Assembly: GCA_013360215.1 (NCBI GenBank)
Contig: JABWCP010000007.1
Coordinates: forward strand, 1-64,000
DNA from: a bacterium
Lineage (GTDB): Bacteria > CLD3 > SB21
Reading direction: 5' to 3'
Length of the DNA stretch: 64,000 bases
The notes beneath the pieces are model-generated. The model was not told the origin of the DNA, did not search any database, and saw nothing but the letters and a program-made list of their open reading frames with translations. Numbering within the stretch: position 1 is the first letter of the stretch; every line of letters begins with the position of its first letter. The translations under genes and the position numbers were made by a program. Of this stretch, positions 26,384 through 36,492 are shown in pieces.

Positions 26384-27745
26384 ATGTCATTTGAAATTCA
26401 AGAAATTTTAGAAACCATCCGCATGACGGAGGTAGAGCATTTTGATATTCGCACGACGACGATGGGTATCAGTTTACGGGATTGCGGACGCGGCAATGCG
26501 CCGGCGACGATCCAGGCGATCTACGATAAAATCTGTCGTTACGCGGAGCGTCATGTAGCGACGGCGCGTGAGGTCGAACAAAAATACGGGATAGCCATTG
26601 CCAATAAACGTATTTCCATCACACCGGCATCCATTGCTTGTGACGGATTTACGCGCAGTGAATTTGTTCAGTTGGCGAAAAAATTAGATGAAGCGGCCGA
26701 ACGGGTCGGTGTAGATTTTTTGGCCGGATTTTCAGCGCTCGTACAAAAGGGTTTTACCAAAGGTGATCGGGCATTGATCGAATCCATTCCCGAAGCCATA
26801 GGTAGTACCAAACGCGTATGTTCGTCCATCAATGTCGGTTCTACCAAAGCCGGTATCAATATGGATGCCATTATTGCGGTATCCAAAGTCATCAAAGATT
26901 TGGCGCAGGTCACGGCGTCCGAGGGCGCGATCGGTTGTGCTAAGTTTGTCGTGTTTTGTAATGCGGTTGAAGACAATCCGTTTGTAGCCGGGGCATTTCA
27001 CGGAGTGACGGAAGCCGAATGTACGATCAATGTCGGAATCAGCGGACCGGGTGTCGTACTGCACGCGATCAAACAAGCGCCGGATGCGGATCTTGGCGAA
27101 CTCTCGGAAATCATCAAACGTATGACGTTTAAAATTACCCGTGCGGGGGAATTGATCGGCCGAGAAGTGGCGCGTCAGCAGAATATTGATTTCGGTATTG
27201 TTGATTTGTCTTTGGCTCCTACACCAGCGCCGGGCGACAGTATCGCGGATATTCTTGTTGCGATGGGACTTGAAGATGTCGGCGCATGCGGTACGACAGC
27301 GGCACTGGCGATGCTCAACGACGCCGTTAAAAAAGGCGGTCTCATGGCGTCGTCGTATGTCGGCGGTTTGAGCGGCGCTTTTATCCCGGTGAGCGAAGAT
27401 CAAGGTATGATCGCTGCCGTAGAAAAAGGAAATTTGTCGTTGGAAAAATTAGAAGCGATGACCTGTGTGTGTTCGGTCGGTTTGGATATGGTTGCCGTGC
27501 CCGGTGATACGACGTGGGAAACAATCGCCGGTCTGATTGCGGACGAATCAGCTATCGGAATGATCAACAGCAAAACGACGGCAGTTCGCATCATTCCCGT
27601 ACCCGGAAAAAAAGTCGGCGAATCCGTTGATTATGGCGGACTGCTGGGCAAAGCGCCGATCATGCCGATTCGTAATTTATCACCTAAAAAATTTATCGGG
27701 CGCGGAGGCCGCATTCCTGCACCTACGGTAGCCCTTTCAAACTAA
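26384..27745 (+). CDS. UPF0210/DUF711 (PFL family) protein
   Basis: 453 residues, the usual size. The family is conserved in bacteria and archaea and its fold resembles pyruvate formate-lyase, but it lacks a known reaction. Blocks seen: [57 protein letters not shown] and GVSGPGVV-like [17 protein letters not shown] precedes the ATG. DedA follows 18 bases later. Confidence 0.9.
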   Translation: MSFEIQEILETIRMTEVEHFDIRTTTMGISLRDCGRGNAPATIQAIYDKICRYAERHVATAREVEQKYGIAIANKRISITPASIACDGFTRSEFVQLAKKLDEAAERVGVDFLAGFSALVQKGFTKGDRALIESIPEAIGSTKRVCSSINVGSTKAGINMDAIIAVSKVIKDLAQVTASEGAIGCAKFVVFCNAVEDNPFVAGAFHGVTEAECTINVGISGPGVVLHAIKQAPDADLGELSEIIKRMTFKITRAGELIGREVARQQNIDFGIVDLSLAPTPAPGDSIADILVAMGLEDVGACGTTAALAMLNDAVKKGGLMASSYVGGLSGAFIPVSEDQGMIAAVEKGNLSLEKLEAMTCVCSVGLDMVAVPGDTTWETIAGLIADESAIGMINSKTTAVRIIPVPGKKVGESVDYGGLLGKAPIMPIRNLSPKKFIGRGGRIPAPTVALSN

Positions 27746-27763
27746 CAAACGAGGACCGATACA

Positions 27764-28417
27764 TTGGAATTGATTGCGCAGTTTATAGATTTTTTTATTC
27801 ATCTGGATGTCCACTTAGGCGAACTCATTCAGAATTACGGTACATGGACATATCTGATTTTATTTCTCATCATTTTTGCAGAGACCGGATTGGTGGTCAC
27901 ACCGATTTTACCGGGTGATTCGCTTCTTTTTGCGGCGGGTGCATTTGCCGGCTTGGGTTATCTTGATCCGTGGTGGTTATTTATTTTACTCACGGTAGCC
28001 GGCATTATCGGTGATTCGGTCAATTATGCCGTGGGTTTACGCATCGGACCTAAAATTTTTCATAAAGAAAATGTACGTTTTCTCAATAAAGAATATTTAC
28101 AACAAGCGCATATGTTTTACGAAAAACATGGCGGTAAAACGATTATTTTTGCGCGCTTTATTCCCATCATTCGCACGTTTGCTCCTTTTGTTGCCGGTAT
28201 TGGTCAAATGACGTACCGTCACTTCATTTTTTATAATATCATCGGTTCTATCGTGTGGGTCGGACTGTTCATTTCAAGCGGTTATTTTTTCGGTAATATC
28301 CCGACCGTGCGTGAAAATTTTACCCTCGTGATTGTGGCGATCATCATCATATCGGTGATTCCTGCCGTGATCGAATTCATTCGTGCCCGTCGCAAGTCCG
28401 GTATAAACGAAGCATAA
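27764..28417 (+). CDS. DedA-family membrane protein
   Basis: 217 residues. DedA/Tvp38 proteins are inner-membrane transporters thought to recycle undecaprenyl or other phospholipid carriers and to affect membrane potential. The signature E-x(3)-P block is [19 protein letters not shown], and the R-x(2)-P region is [19 protein letters not shown]. Four to five membrane helices are evident. The start is TTG with GAGGA upstream; a short gap follows UPF0210, so the two may be cotranscribed. Confidence 0.93.
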   Translation: MELIAQFIDFFIHLDVHLGELIQNYGTWTYLILFLIIFAETGLVVTPILPGDSLLFAAGAFAGLGYLDPWWLFILLTVAGIIGDSVNYAVGLRIGPKIFHKENVRFLNKEYLQQAHMFYEKHGGKTIIFARFIPIIRTFAPFVAGIGQMTYRHFIFYNIIGSIVWVGLFISSGYFFGNIPTVRENFTLVIVAIIIISVIPAVIEFIRARRKSGINEA

Positions 28418-28468
28418 TTTTAGCTATATATTTTAGAGAACGCAAAGCACGCCGTGCAAGGAGGTTGT

Positions 28469-29614
28469 ATGAAATCTTCACGTTCAAAAAATTCGCCCGT
28501 AACTTTGCTTATCGGTACGCGTAAGGGTGCGTTTACGCTCAAAAGCGATGCGCGGCGTCGCACGTGGAAAGTATCGGCACCGATTTTTTTGGGGCATATC
28601 GTACATCATCTGATGCAGGATCCGCGCGAATCCAAACGTTGGCTGATGGCTTGCAAAACAGGGCATCTCGGGCCTACGGTATTTCAATCTGATGATCGCG
28701 GTAAAACCTGGAAAGAATCCAAACAACCGCCGGCGTTTCATAAAACAGATTCTGCCAAACGTGCGCGCGCGGTAGATCATGTCTTTTGGTTGACGCCCGG
28801 CCATGCCAGTGAACCCGGGGTGTGGTATGCCGGTACATCGCCTCAGGGTTTATTTCGCAGCGAAGATCATGGTGTGACGTGGAAAAATGTAGACGGCTTC
28901 AATGAAAATCCGATGTATGAAAAATGGACTGGTGGTGATAAAGACGGCACCCCGGACGGCCCCAAACTTCATTCGATTATTGTGGATCCGCGTAATGCAC
29001 GTCATATGTATCTTGGTTGCTCCAGCGGAGGCGTTTTTGAAACCGCAGATCAAGGCAAAACGTGGACGCCTTTGAATAAAGGATGTGATGCAGAATTTTT
29101 ACCGCAACCTGATCCGGAGTACGGTCACGATCCGCACTGCATACAACTTCATCCGCTCATGCCGGACCGCTTGTATCAGCAGAATCATTGCGGAGTGTAT
29201 CGTATGGATCGCACGGAGGGTCGCTGGCATCGGATTGGGAAAAATTTGCCCAAACATATCGGCGATATCGGTTTTTCGATTACGCTGCATCCTACGGATC
29301 CGGACGTGGCCTGGGTTTTTCCGATGGACGGGACGTCGGTTTGGCCGCGAACTTCACCCGGCGGTAAACCGGCAGTCTATGCAACGTACAATGCGGGAAA
29401 AACGTGGAAACGTTTAGATAAAGGATTTCCGAAAAAAGATGCTTACTGGACGGTGTTTCGTCAAGCGATGGCATGCGACCAGAAAAGTAAAGTCGGTTTA
29501 TATCTTGGAACGACCTCCGGAGAGGTGTGGGGCAGTACCGATGAAGGGCGATCCTGGTCGTGTTTAGTTCGGCACTTGCCGGAGATTTTTTCACTTGAAG
29601 TTTTAACCCGGTGA
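28469..29614 (+). CDS. BNR/Asp-box beta-propeller protein (sialidase or VPS10-like fold)
   Basis: 381 residues, no signal peptide. At least five Asp-box motifs of the SxDxGxTW type are visible: SDDRGKTWK, SEDHGVTWKN, TADQGKTWTP, TYNAGKTWKR and STDEGRSWSC. They mark a beta-propeller. Sialidase catalytic residues cannot be assigned, so exo-alpha-sialidase would be an overcall. AAGGAGGT at ideal spacing sets the start at 28469. It is followed 6 bases later by a MoaD/ThiS-like gene, a pair I recall from other genomes, which suggests a shared unknown role. Confidence 0.85.
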   Translation: MKSSRSKNSPVTLLIGTRKGAFTLKSDARRRTWKVSAPIFLGHIVHHLMQDPRESKRWLMACKTGHLGPTVFQSDDRGKTWKESKQPPAFHKTDSAKRARAVDHVFWLTPGHASEPGVWYAGTSPQGLFRSEDHGVTWKNVDGFNENPMYEKWTGGDKDGTPDGPKLHSIIVDPRNARHMYLGCSSGGVFETADQGKTWTPLNKGCDAEFLPQPDPEYGHDPHCIQLHPLMPDRLYQQNHCGVYRMDRTEGRWHRIGKNLPKHIGDIGFSITLHPTDPDVAWVFPMDGTSVWPRTSPGGKPAVYATYNAGKTWKRLDKGFPKKDAYWTVFRQAMACDQKSKVGLYLGTTSGEVWGSTDEGRSWSCLVRHLPEIFSLEVLTR

Positions 29615-29620
29615 TGATGT

Positions 29621-29878
29621 ATGGTAATACACATTCCCAATCCTTTGCGTTCATATACATCGGACGAAAAAGTTCAAGCTGAAGGTCATACGATAGCGGA
29701 AGTTCTAAAGAATTTGGATGCACAATTTCCGGGAATACGTTTTCGCGTGATAGACGAACAAGACCGTATACGAAGGCACATCAAAATTTTTCTTAATGAA
29801 GAGATGGTAGATAACCTTAAAGAACCGATTGAATCCAAAGATACATTGCACATCATTTGCGCGTTAAGCGGAGGTTAA
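29621..29878 (+). CDS. MoaD/ThiS-like ubiquitin-fold protein
   Basis: 85 residues. The beta-grasp sulfur-carrier family hallmark is the C-terminal Gly-Gly, here CALSGG, preceded by VDNLKEPIESKDTLHIICAL as in MoaD. The terminal glycine can become a thiocarboxylate after adenylation. No MoeB/ThiF-like activating enzyme and no moa or thi gene is nearby, so its acceptor is unknown. It is coupled to the beta-propeller gene upstream. Confidence 0.88.
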   Translation: MVIHIPNPLRSYTSDEKVQAEGHTIAEVLKNLDAQFPGIRFRVIDEQDRIRRHIKIFLNEEMVDNLKEPIESKDTLHIICALSGG

Positions 29879-29935
29879 CAGCTCTACTGTTAGCCCAGGC
29901 ATTATAAAACGCATCATTTAATCTTAATCTTACTC

Positions 29936-32092
29936 ATGCGACAATTATTTTTATGGCAGCGCATTACGCTATGTGTATTTGTTTTGCATATCGCATGTTC
30001 TGATCTAAAAGCACAAAGCTCTCTGCCGGTCATTGAGTTGACAGCACAATCCACGGTAATGGATGTGACCACAAAGATGGAGATTTTTGAAGATGCGAGC
30101 GGACAAAGTCAAATTGAGGATGTTATCCGTGATGATGTTTTGTTTAAAATAAACGATCAGGCTATGCCTAATTTTGGATTTACAAAATCCGCTTATTGGG
30201 TTCGTTTTGTCGTCCGGTCATCATCGGAGGCACATTGGTTTTTGCATCTCGATTTTCCTCTGATGGATGAATTGGTGATATACAGATTATCGAACGGGTT
30301 GCCGGAACCAATCCGAATAACCGGAAGAATGCGTGAATTTTCTTCGCGTGCTATTCCGCATCGTACCTTTGCAGTTCATTTACCTCTGCATGCAGGTTCG
30401 ACGGATACCTTGTACGCGCGGTTTCGTACGGATGATACGATGACGTTGCCCTTGTATCTTATTCGGGCGGATGTTTTCCGCGAAAGAGACCATACGCAGC
30501 AGTTTGGTTTCGGTTTGTACTACGGTATTATGCTCGTGATGGCATTGTATAATGTTTTTATTTTTTTCAAACTTCGCGATCGATCCTACCTCTATTATGT
30601 TTTATATATTGTCAGTTTTGGGATGCTCCTGATGTATCAAAACGGCATTAGCTATGAACTTTTTCCGTGGGCTCAATGGCGAATGGATCCGTTTTGGAGT
30701 TCGATGGCAAGTTTGTGGGGCATTCAGTTTTCGAGGCATTACCTGCTTAGTCATCGTTTTACGCCGCGCCTGGATCGCGTGCTAAAGATTTTGCTAATGA
30801 TGTCTGTCGTATCCGTTGTGATTTCTGTTGTCGCTCCTTATCGGTTTTCGATTTGGCCCGGTGTAGTGATCGGGATACTGATTTTTCCTTTAATGATTTC
30901 TACAGCGATTATAGCGATTCGTAAAAATTATACGCCCGGAAAGATATTTCTCACGGCATGGATTGTTTTACTTACAGGTATTGTTCTTAACGCTTTTATG
31001 AGCATGGGATTGCTTCCGGCCAACGATATCACTCTTTACGGCATTCAGGTGGGTTCAGCGTTAGAAACGGTTTTACTTTCACTCGGCCTTGCCAACCGTA
31101 TCAGTGTACTCAAACATGAAAAAGAGGAAGCTGAAAAAAAATTATTCGAAACGGAACTTCGTATGAAAGCCGCAGTCGTTCAACAACTTGAAGAAAAAGT
31201 GCGTGAACGAACGGCCCTTTTGGAAGCGCAAAAACAAGAACTGGCGCAGACACTAGAAGTTCTCAAAAACACGGAAGTCCAATTGGTACAAAGCGCTAAG
31301 ATGTCGGCTTTGGGTCAGCTTATTGCCGGAGTGGCACATGAGATCAATAATCCGATAACCTTTATTTACTCCAATCTGTACCCTCTGGAAGATTATATCG
31401 AACAGTTCAAACAACTTGCCAAAGCGGCGATTCAGCACGGACTGCACACGCAATTGCAAGATGAAGGTGTAAACAAAAAACTAAATAATCTGGATGAATT
31501 ATTTGATGATTCGGATCGCATACTCAAAAGTTTTCGTTTAGGTACGCAGCGCATACGAAACATCGTGCAGGATTTACAAAAATTTGAACATGCGGATGAG
31601 AGTGAAAAAATACCGGTTGATATGAACGATGAGATCCGCAGCGTTCTGAAGCTCATAACACCGCAATACCGCGATCAGATAGAAATCAACACGCAATGGG
31701 GTCCTATTCCTGAGTTCTATTGCACGCCTTCGCATTTTCATCAGATCTTTATGGATATTTTTATTAATGCGGCCCAGGCCATCATCCAGCGTAATAAAGA
31801 CGATAAAAGACCTAAGGGCAATCTTCACGTTGCTACGTATGTAGATGAAAGCCAGGCATGGATCGGAATAGATATCCGTGATGACGGAACAGGTGTCGCG
31901 CAGGAGCATATTACAAAAATTTTCGATCCTTTTTTTACGACCAAACCGGTCGGGGAGGGAACAGGGCTGGGTTTGGCCATAGCGTACCGATTGATCGAAA
32001 AAAATCGAGGCACGATTCAAGTGCAATCCAAAGTAAGGGACTTTACTCAATTTACTATTCGATTACCTATCAACTCATTAATAAAGGAGTGA
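29936..32092 (+). CDS. 7TMR-DISM sensor histidine kinase
   Basis: 718 residues. A signal peptide (residues 1-27) leads into an extracellular 7TMR-DISMED2-like beta-sandwich (about 30-180; NFGFTKSAYWVRF is typical). A seven-helix 7TMR-DISM domain (about 190-390) follows, then a long coiled coil (about 390-445) and the kinase core. H468 lies in GQLIAGVAHEINNP; the N box is FMDIFINAAQAII and G1 is DIRDDGTGVAQEHI, with FDPFFTTKPVGEGTGLGLAIAY. The core is very similar to the kinase at 10939. No response regulator is adjacent. Confidence 0.93.
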   Translation: MRQLFLWQRITLCVFVLHIACSDLKAQSSLPVIELTAQSTVMDVTTKMEIFEDASGQSQIEDVIRDDVLFKINDQAMPNFGFTKSAYWVRFVVRSSSEAHWFLHLDFPLMDELVIYRLSNGLPEPIRITGRMREFSSRAIPHRTFAVHLPLHAGSTDTLYARFRTDDTMTLPLYLIRADVFRERDHTQQFGFGLYYGIMLVMALYNVFIFFKLRDRSYLYYVLYIVSFGMLLMYQNGISYELFPWAQWRMDPFWSSMASLWGIQFSRHYLLSHRFTPRLDRVLKILLMMSVVSVVISVVAPYRFSIWPGVVIGILIFPLMISTAIIAIRKNYTPGKIFLTAWIVLLTGIVLNAFMSMGLLPANDITLYGIQVGSALETVLLSLGLANRISVLKHEKEEAEKKLFETELRMKAAVVQQLEEKVRERTALLEAQKQELAQTLEVLKNTEVQLVQSAKMSALGQLIAGVAHEINNPITFIYSNLYPLEDYIEQFKQLAKAAIQHGLHTQLQDEGVNKKLNNLDELFDDSDRILKSFRLGTQRIRNIVQDLQKFEHADESEKIPVDMNDEIRSVLKLITPQYRDQIEINTQWGPIPEFYCTPSHFHQIFMDIFINAAQAIIQRNKDDKRPKGNLHVATYVDESQAWIGIDIRDDGTGVAQEHITKIFDPFFTTKPVGEGTGLGLAIAYRLIEKNRGTIQVQSKVRDFTQFTIRLPINSLIKE

Positions 32093-32093
32093 C

Positions 32094-33008
32094 GTGAAAC
32101 GCTATCGTTGGCTGGTGATAACAGGGTCGGTTATTTTAAGTTTGGCGGCGTGTGAAGTAATGGTGCGGTACACTTTTTTACCTCTTTCAAGTCTGCACAA
32201 TGGCGCTGTCAATGTTCCGGATGCAAGGGGTTATGCGTTGCGTCCCGGGGCTTCCGTCGAATTTCGCGGTATACACGAGCCGTTGCCACAACCGGTGCAA
32301 TGGATCATTAATAAACAAGGTTTGCGTGCTGATCGTACGGACTCACTGCCGCGGATATCCGCCAAAAAACGTATTGCCGTATTTGGTGACAGTGAAGTAT
32401 TCGGTTGGTCGGTAAATTACGAAAATACATTTGAATCGATAATGATGCATGAGGAGCCGTCGCTGGAGGTGCTCAATTTCGGTGTGCCCGGATACAACGC
32501 TGAAAATATAGCGGATCATGTGGAACGCATGGCGCCGGGTTTTTCGTTAGACGGTATGATTTATTTGATCAATCCCAATGATCTTGATCCGCCATTGGCT
32601 TACCGTGAAGCAACGATTGATTCGGAATTATTGCGTCGGATTGCATTTGCCTATATGAGTCTGACGGAAACGGACTATGTAGAACACCGAAAATCCGACA
32701 GCGTTCGCATCGGATTTCTCAAACAGGTAGATCGCATCGCGCAATATGCTCAAACGCATCACATTCCTTTGATGTTAGTTTGTATGAATGAAGATGAGCT
32801 TCGTTTATTATCGGATAAACGGCCTTTGACCGGAGCAGCCGCGGTGACGGCGATTTCCGTGCACGATGTATTTACCCAATCGCCGAAATGGGATGTTCAT
32901 CTTTCAGTGAGCGGTCATCATACATTGGGTCAACGCATGCTTAGCGAATGGCGAAATTTTGCATCCGGATTACCGATGAAAGATTCAAAGACATTAGCGA
33001 ACAACTAA
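32094..33008 (+). CDS. SGNH/GDSL-like hydrolase, membrane-anchored
   Basis: 304 residues with an N-terminal membrane or lipoprotein-like segment (LVITGSVILSLAACEVMV). The SGNH fold shows the block I serine in VFGDSEVFGWS, block II glycine in LNFGVPGYNAENI, and the block V histidine in HLSVSGHHTLGQ. Substrates of this family range from lipids to acetylated sugars. The start is GTG with AAGGAG at 32083-32088, one base after the preceding kinase stop, so the two are probably cotranscribed. Confidence 0.82.
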   Translation: MKRYRWLVITGSVILSLAACEVMVRYTFLPLSSLHNGAVNVPDARGYALRPGASVEFRGIHEPLPQPVQWIINKQGLRADRTDSLPRISAKKRIAVFGDSEVFGWSVNYENTFESIMMHEEPSLEVLNFGVPGYNAENIADHVERMAPGFSLDGMIYLINPNDLDPPLAYREATIDSELLRRIAFAYMSLTETDYVEHRKSDSVRIGFLKQVDRIAQYAQTHHIPLMLVCMNEDELRLLSDKRPLTGAAAVTAISVHDVFTQSPKWDVHLSVSGHHTLGQRMLSEWRNFASGLPMKDSKTLANN

Positions 33009-33128
33009 AAGCAGAATCGAATGGTTTTTAGTGCCATGTGCGGAACATGTTTCATTATTTCTTCGTTCTCAAGTATACGATAAGTTTTTTGTATATATAA
33101 CATTTCAACTATCAGGGATGTGAAAATT

Positions 33129-34787
33129 ATGAGAACACATCGGTTTGTTTTAAAGGCCATACTCATGGCGTTGTGCGCGTCATCCTACGTTTTTGCCCAA
33201 TCTAAAGTCAAGTTACAATACAACGATCTTCAAAATATTCTTACGGAACTTCGATCGCTGGAGCGTATCGAAACACCGGAGGGTGTGCCGGACCATTCCG
33301 CTTCGTCGGTAGCGCATTCTTTGGAGCGATTGAGCGCGTTGCGTCTGCGGTATTCGAAAATAGATACGACCGGGTGGCCGATCGAACAGCGTATTGATCA
33401 TGCCTTGTTCGGTGCCGAAATCAACGGCCTGGAGTTTCATCTGCGGGTTCTTCGTCCCTGGTCACGCGACCCGGCGTATTATGCATTGATCTGGATGGAA
33501 GAAAGTGATACACCGGACCACGAAGGCCCGCTGTGCCATGCGTCGATTGATGTGTGGCGTTACACTTTTCCGCTGTCGTCAATGGATGAAAAAAAACTCA
33601 CTCGCCAACTGCAAGTCATTCCGCCGCTGTTGCGGCAAGCTCAATCCAATCTGACTGAAAATGCGCGTGATCTCTGGATCGCCGGTACGGCACAAGTACG
33701 CGAACAAATCAGCTTTCTGGATGAAATCAAATCGCAATCGCAAACCGCCGGTGCGGAACTCCATACCGCCATCAGCAATGCTACCGGTGCATATCGTGAT
33801 TTTGTATCATGGCTCGAAAAAGAAGCACCCTCTAAAAACGGACCATCGGGCATCGGTAAAGAAAATTATACGTGGTATTTACGCCACGTTTTGATGGTGC
33901 CGCTGTCGTGGGAGGAAGAGGTGACACTGCTCAAACGCGAATTGGATCGGGCGTATGCTTCGCTGGCTTTGGAACGGCAGCGTAATCGCGATCTTCCGGA
34001 GATTATTCCTTTTGGGGATGCGGCGTCGTTTCAAAAAGGTACCGATGCGGCCGTAAAAAAATTAGTACGCTTTCTGGAAGAGAAGAAAATATTGCATGTA
34101 AAACCGTACATGGAAAAAGAATTGCGTAAACATACGGGGCGATTCCAACCTGAATCGCAACGTCATTTTTTTGCAAATATCGTTCATCGTGCACCGAATG
34201 TTTTGTATTCGCATCTCACCCATTGGTTTGAGACAGCATGGCTTCGTGAAGAGCCGCATGCCAGCGCATTTCGTAAAACGGCACTGCCATACAATATCTG
34301 GGTTAGCCGTTCCGAAGGCATGGCTACGGGAATGGAAGAACTTCTGATGCATGCCGGTTTGTACGACGATGAGCCGCGTGCCCGTGAACTGGTGTGGATC
34401 ATGCTGGCCCAACGTTGTGCGCGGGGCTTGGCTTCGCTGTATGCCCATGCCAATATGATAGACTACGATGCCGCACGGCAATTTCAGGTAACGTGGACGC
34501 CGCAAGGCTGGACGGGTGATCCTGCGTTGGTAGGATTTGAACAGCATCTGTATCTGCGCATGCCGGGTTATGGTACAAGTTATGTAAGCGGAAAGTATAT
34601 GTTGGAGCGCCTTATGATGGAGCGCAGCCGTCAGGTCGGTTCATCCTATAGTGTCTATCAGTATTTTACAGAACTGTACTCCGCCGGTATGATCCCCGTG
34701 TCATTGATACGATGGCAATTGACAGGATTAGATGATGAAGTGCGGGGTCTGATGATGATATCAAACGAAAAAAATCAGGGGAAATGA
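33129..34787 (+). CDS. DUF885-family exported protein, metal motif not visible
   Basis: 552 residues with a signal peptide (about residues 1-23, LMALCASSYVFAQ). DUF885 proteins are large helical, peptidase-like proteins. The family's later blocks are seen: SRSEGMATGMEELLMHAGLYDD, the RARELVWIMLAQRCARGLASL helix and MPGYGTSYVSGKYMLERL. The usual HExxxGH metal motif is not evident; the corresponding spot reads SHLTHWFETAW. It may be inactive or use other ligands. ATG 33129 is chosen over GTG 33120 on spacing to AGGGA. Confidence 0.75.
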   Translation: MRTHRFVLKAILMALCASSYVFAQSKVKLQYNDLQNILTELRSLERIETPEGVPDHSASSVAHSLERLSALRLRYSKIDTTGWPIEQRIDHALFGAEINGLEFHLRVLRPWSRDPAYYALIWMEESDTPDHEGPLCHASIDVWRYTFPLSSMDEKKLTRQLQVIPPLLRQAQSNLTENARDLWIAGTAQVREQISFLDEIKSQSQTAGAELHTAISNATGAYRDFVSWLEKEAPSKNGPSGIGKENYTWYLRHVLMVPLSWEEEVTLLKRELDRAYASLALERQRNRDLPEIIPFGDAASFQKGTDAAVKKLVRFLEEKKILHVKPYMEKELRKHTGRFQPESQRHFFANIVHRAPNVLYSHLTHWFETAWLREEPHASAFRKTALPYNIWVSRSEGMATGMEELLMHAGLYDDEPRARELVWIMLAQRCARGLASLYAHANMIDYDAARQFQVTWTPQGWTGDPALVGFEQHLYLRMPGYGTSYVSGKYMLERLMMERSRQVGSSYSVYQYFTELYSAGMIPVSLIRWQLTGLDDEVRGLMMISNEKNQGK

Positions 34788-34796
34788 TTTTTATAA

Positions 34797-36410
34797 TTAG
34801 CTTTTTAGAGGCAAACCGAAATCGGTCACTGCGCGAACGATCTCGTCAAATGAAACAGGTTTAGGTAGGATACGCTGAATGCCCGTTTGTTCTGCTTTTT
34901 CTTTATCGAGCTGAGAGCCCCAGCCGGTGATCATAACGATATTCGTTTGTGGTGCACGTTTCTTAATTTCTTGCGAAACTTCCCAACCCGACATACCCGG
35001 CATACCCAGATCGGTAAAGACAATATCAAAACTGCGCTCTTCGATCATGCGAATGGCTTCTTTACCGGAACTGGCTTGGTGTACTTCATGGTCCTGTATC
35101 TCAAGCATTTCAACCAACGTAGTGCGCACGGCCTCGTCGTCATCTACTACAAGTACAGATAGAGGTTTCGGCGGGCCGACTTCTTTAGCCCGCGCGACAT
35201 CCGGTGCAAGTTGCTGTACAAAAAGAGCCGCCATGAGCTTGACATAAAATGTCGTACCTTCTCCCGGCGTGCTTTTAAATGAAAGATGTCCGCGATGCCG
35301 CTGTACGATACCGTAAGCGGTGCTCATACCCAAGCCGCTGCCATGCTGATTTTTGGTCGTAAAGAAAGGATCAAAAACTTTGGATTGAATATTTTCAGGA
35401 ATCCCGCAGCCCGTATCGCTTAATTCCGTCACGACCCACAACGTGTTTTCGATCTGTTCGGTGTAGGTACGAATCGAAAGCGTACCGCCTTCGCGCATCG
35501 CGTCAACGGAATTGAAAATGATATTAATAAAAACGTCTTTGAGTTCCGAAGCGTCGCCTGAAACGAGCGGTACATCGCCGAATTGACTTTGCAAATTGAT
35601 CGTAACACCCAAACTGTTGGATTCATCCTGCCAACGTGTTTTGGTCATTTCGATCACTTCTTCCAGCATGCTATTGAGCGCTATGGATTCGAAACGTTCA
35701 TCTTTACGAATGCGTGTGTAATCCTGCATGCGTTTGATCGTGGCTGATCCTTTGAGCGCCGATCGCGTAATCATATCCAGATCTTTGGACACATCCGTAT
35801 CGTGGATTTTCTGAGAGAGCAGTTGCGAACGTCCCAATATGACAGCGAGGATATTATTAAAATCGTGAGCGACACCACTGGTGATGACACCCAACGAACG
35901 CAAACGTTCGGATTGAACCAACTGGTCCTGCGTCGCTTTCAGTTCTTGCGTCCGCTCATCCACCATTTGTTCAAGGTGAGTCTGGTAGTCAAATATTTTT
36001 TTCTGAAGTTTGGCGCGTTCAAGAGCACGTCGGATACGGATGATAAATTCGTCCCGCTCGCGGTCACCGCTGGCTTTAAAAATATAATCTTCCGCGCCTT
36101 CTTTGAGCGCCTGGATGGCTGATTCACGATCGCCGAATGCCGTCATAATCACGACCGGCATGGTGGGGCGTTTGGATTTGGAAACGCGCAGTAATCCGAT
36201 ACCGTCCATATCGGGCATGATAAGATCGCACAGCAAAAGGTCGTAACCTTTTTGCTCGATCATGTTTTTTGCGGTAAGCGGTTCGTGCGTACTCTCGACA
36301 TCAAAGCCTTCTTTTTTGAGCATCGTGCTCATCGCAAAAAGTTGAACTTTACTGTCGTCGACTACCAAGATACGCTCGCCGGATGAGATAGTGGCGGCTG
36401 GTTCACTCAT
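34797..36410 (-). CDS. REC-HisKA-HATPase-REC hybrid histidine kinase
   Basis: 537 residues, cytoplasmic. The N-terminal receiver domain (about 12-128) has D18/D19 and D62 in LLCDLIMPDMDG. After a coiled coil the HisKA box has H182 in GVAHDFNNIL. HATPase_c follows (NIIFNSVDAM, ELSDTGCGIPENI, GSGLGMSTAYGIV), then a second receiver domain at the C-terminus (VLVVDDDEAV, VFTDLGMPGMSG). A start at 36473 would prepend a signal-like stretch unsuited to a receiver domain, so 36410 is preferred. It is divergent to ridA and convergent with the DUF885 gene. Confidence 0.92.
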   Translation of the reverse strand: MSEPAATISSGERILVVDDSKVQLFAMSTMLKKEGFDVESTHEPLTAKNMIEQKGYDLLLCDLIMPDMDGIGLLRVSKSKRPTMPVVIMTAFGDRESAIQALKEGAEDYIFKASGDRERDEFIIRIRRALERAKLQKKIFDYQTHLEQMVDERTQELKATQDQLVQSERLRSLGVITSGVAHDFNNILAVILGRSQLLSQKIHDTDVSKDLDMITRSALKGSATIKRMQDYTRIRKDERFESIALNSMLEEVIEMTKTRWQDESNSLGVTINLQSQFGDVPLVSGDASELKDVFINIIFNSVDAMREGGTLSIRTYTEQIENTLWVVTELSDTGCGIPENIQSKVFDPFFTTKNQHGSGLGMSTAYGIVQRHRGHLSFKSTPGEGTTFYVKLMAALFVQQLAPDVARAKEVGPPKPLSVLVVDDDEAVRTTLVEMLEIQDHEVHQASSGKEAIRMIEERSFDIVFTDLGMPGMSGWEVSQEIKKRAPQTNIVMITGWGSQLDKEKAEQTGIQRILPKPVSFDEIVRAVTDFGLPLKS

Positions 36411-36492
36411 AGCGCTTGTAATGTATAAAAAACATACTGGAATAGAAAATAAAAAAATTGTTCTTTGTCTCACATAAGATCAAGGAAACGCT

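Noticed and set aside
28469-29614. Calling the Asp-box protein a sialidase
   Set aside because: Asp boxes only show a propeller fold; no signal peptide or catalytic Arg triad could be assigned.
36411-36473. Signal-peptide-like extension of the hybrid kinase
   Set aside because: An exported N-terminus is incompatible with a cytoplasmic receiver domain right after it.
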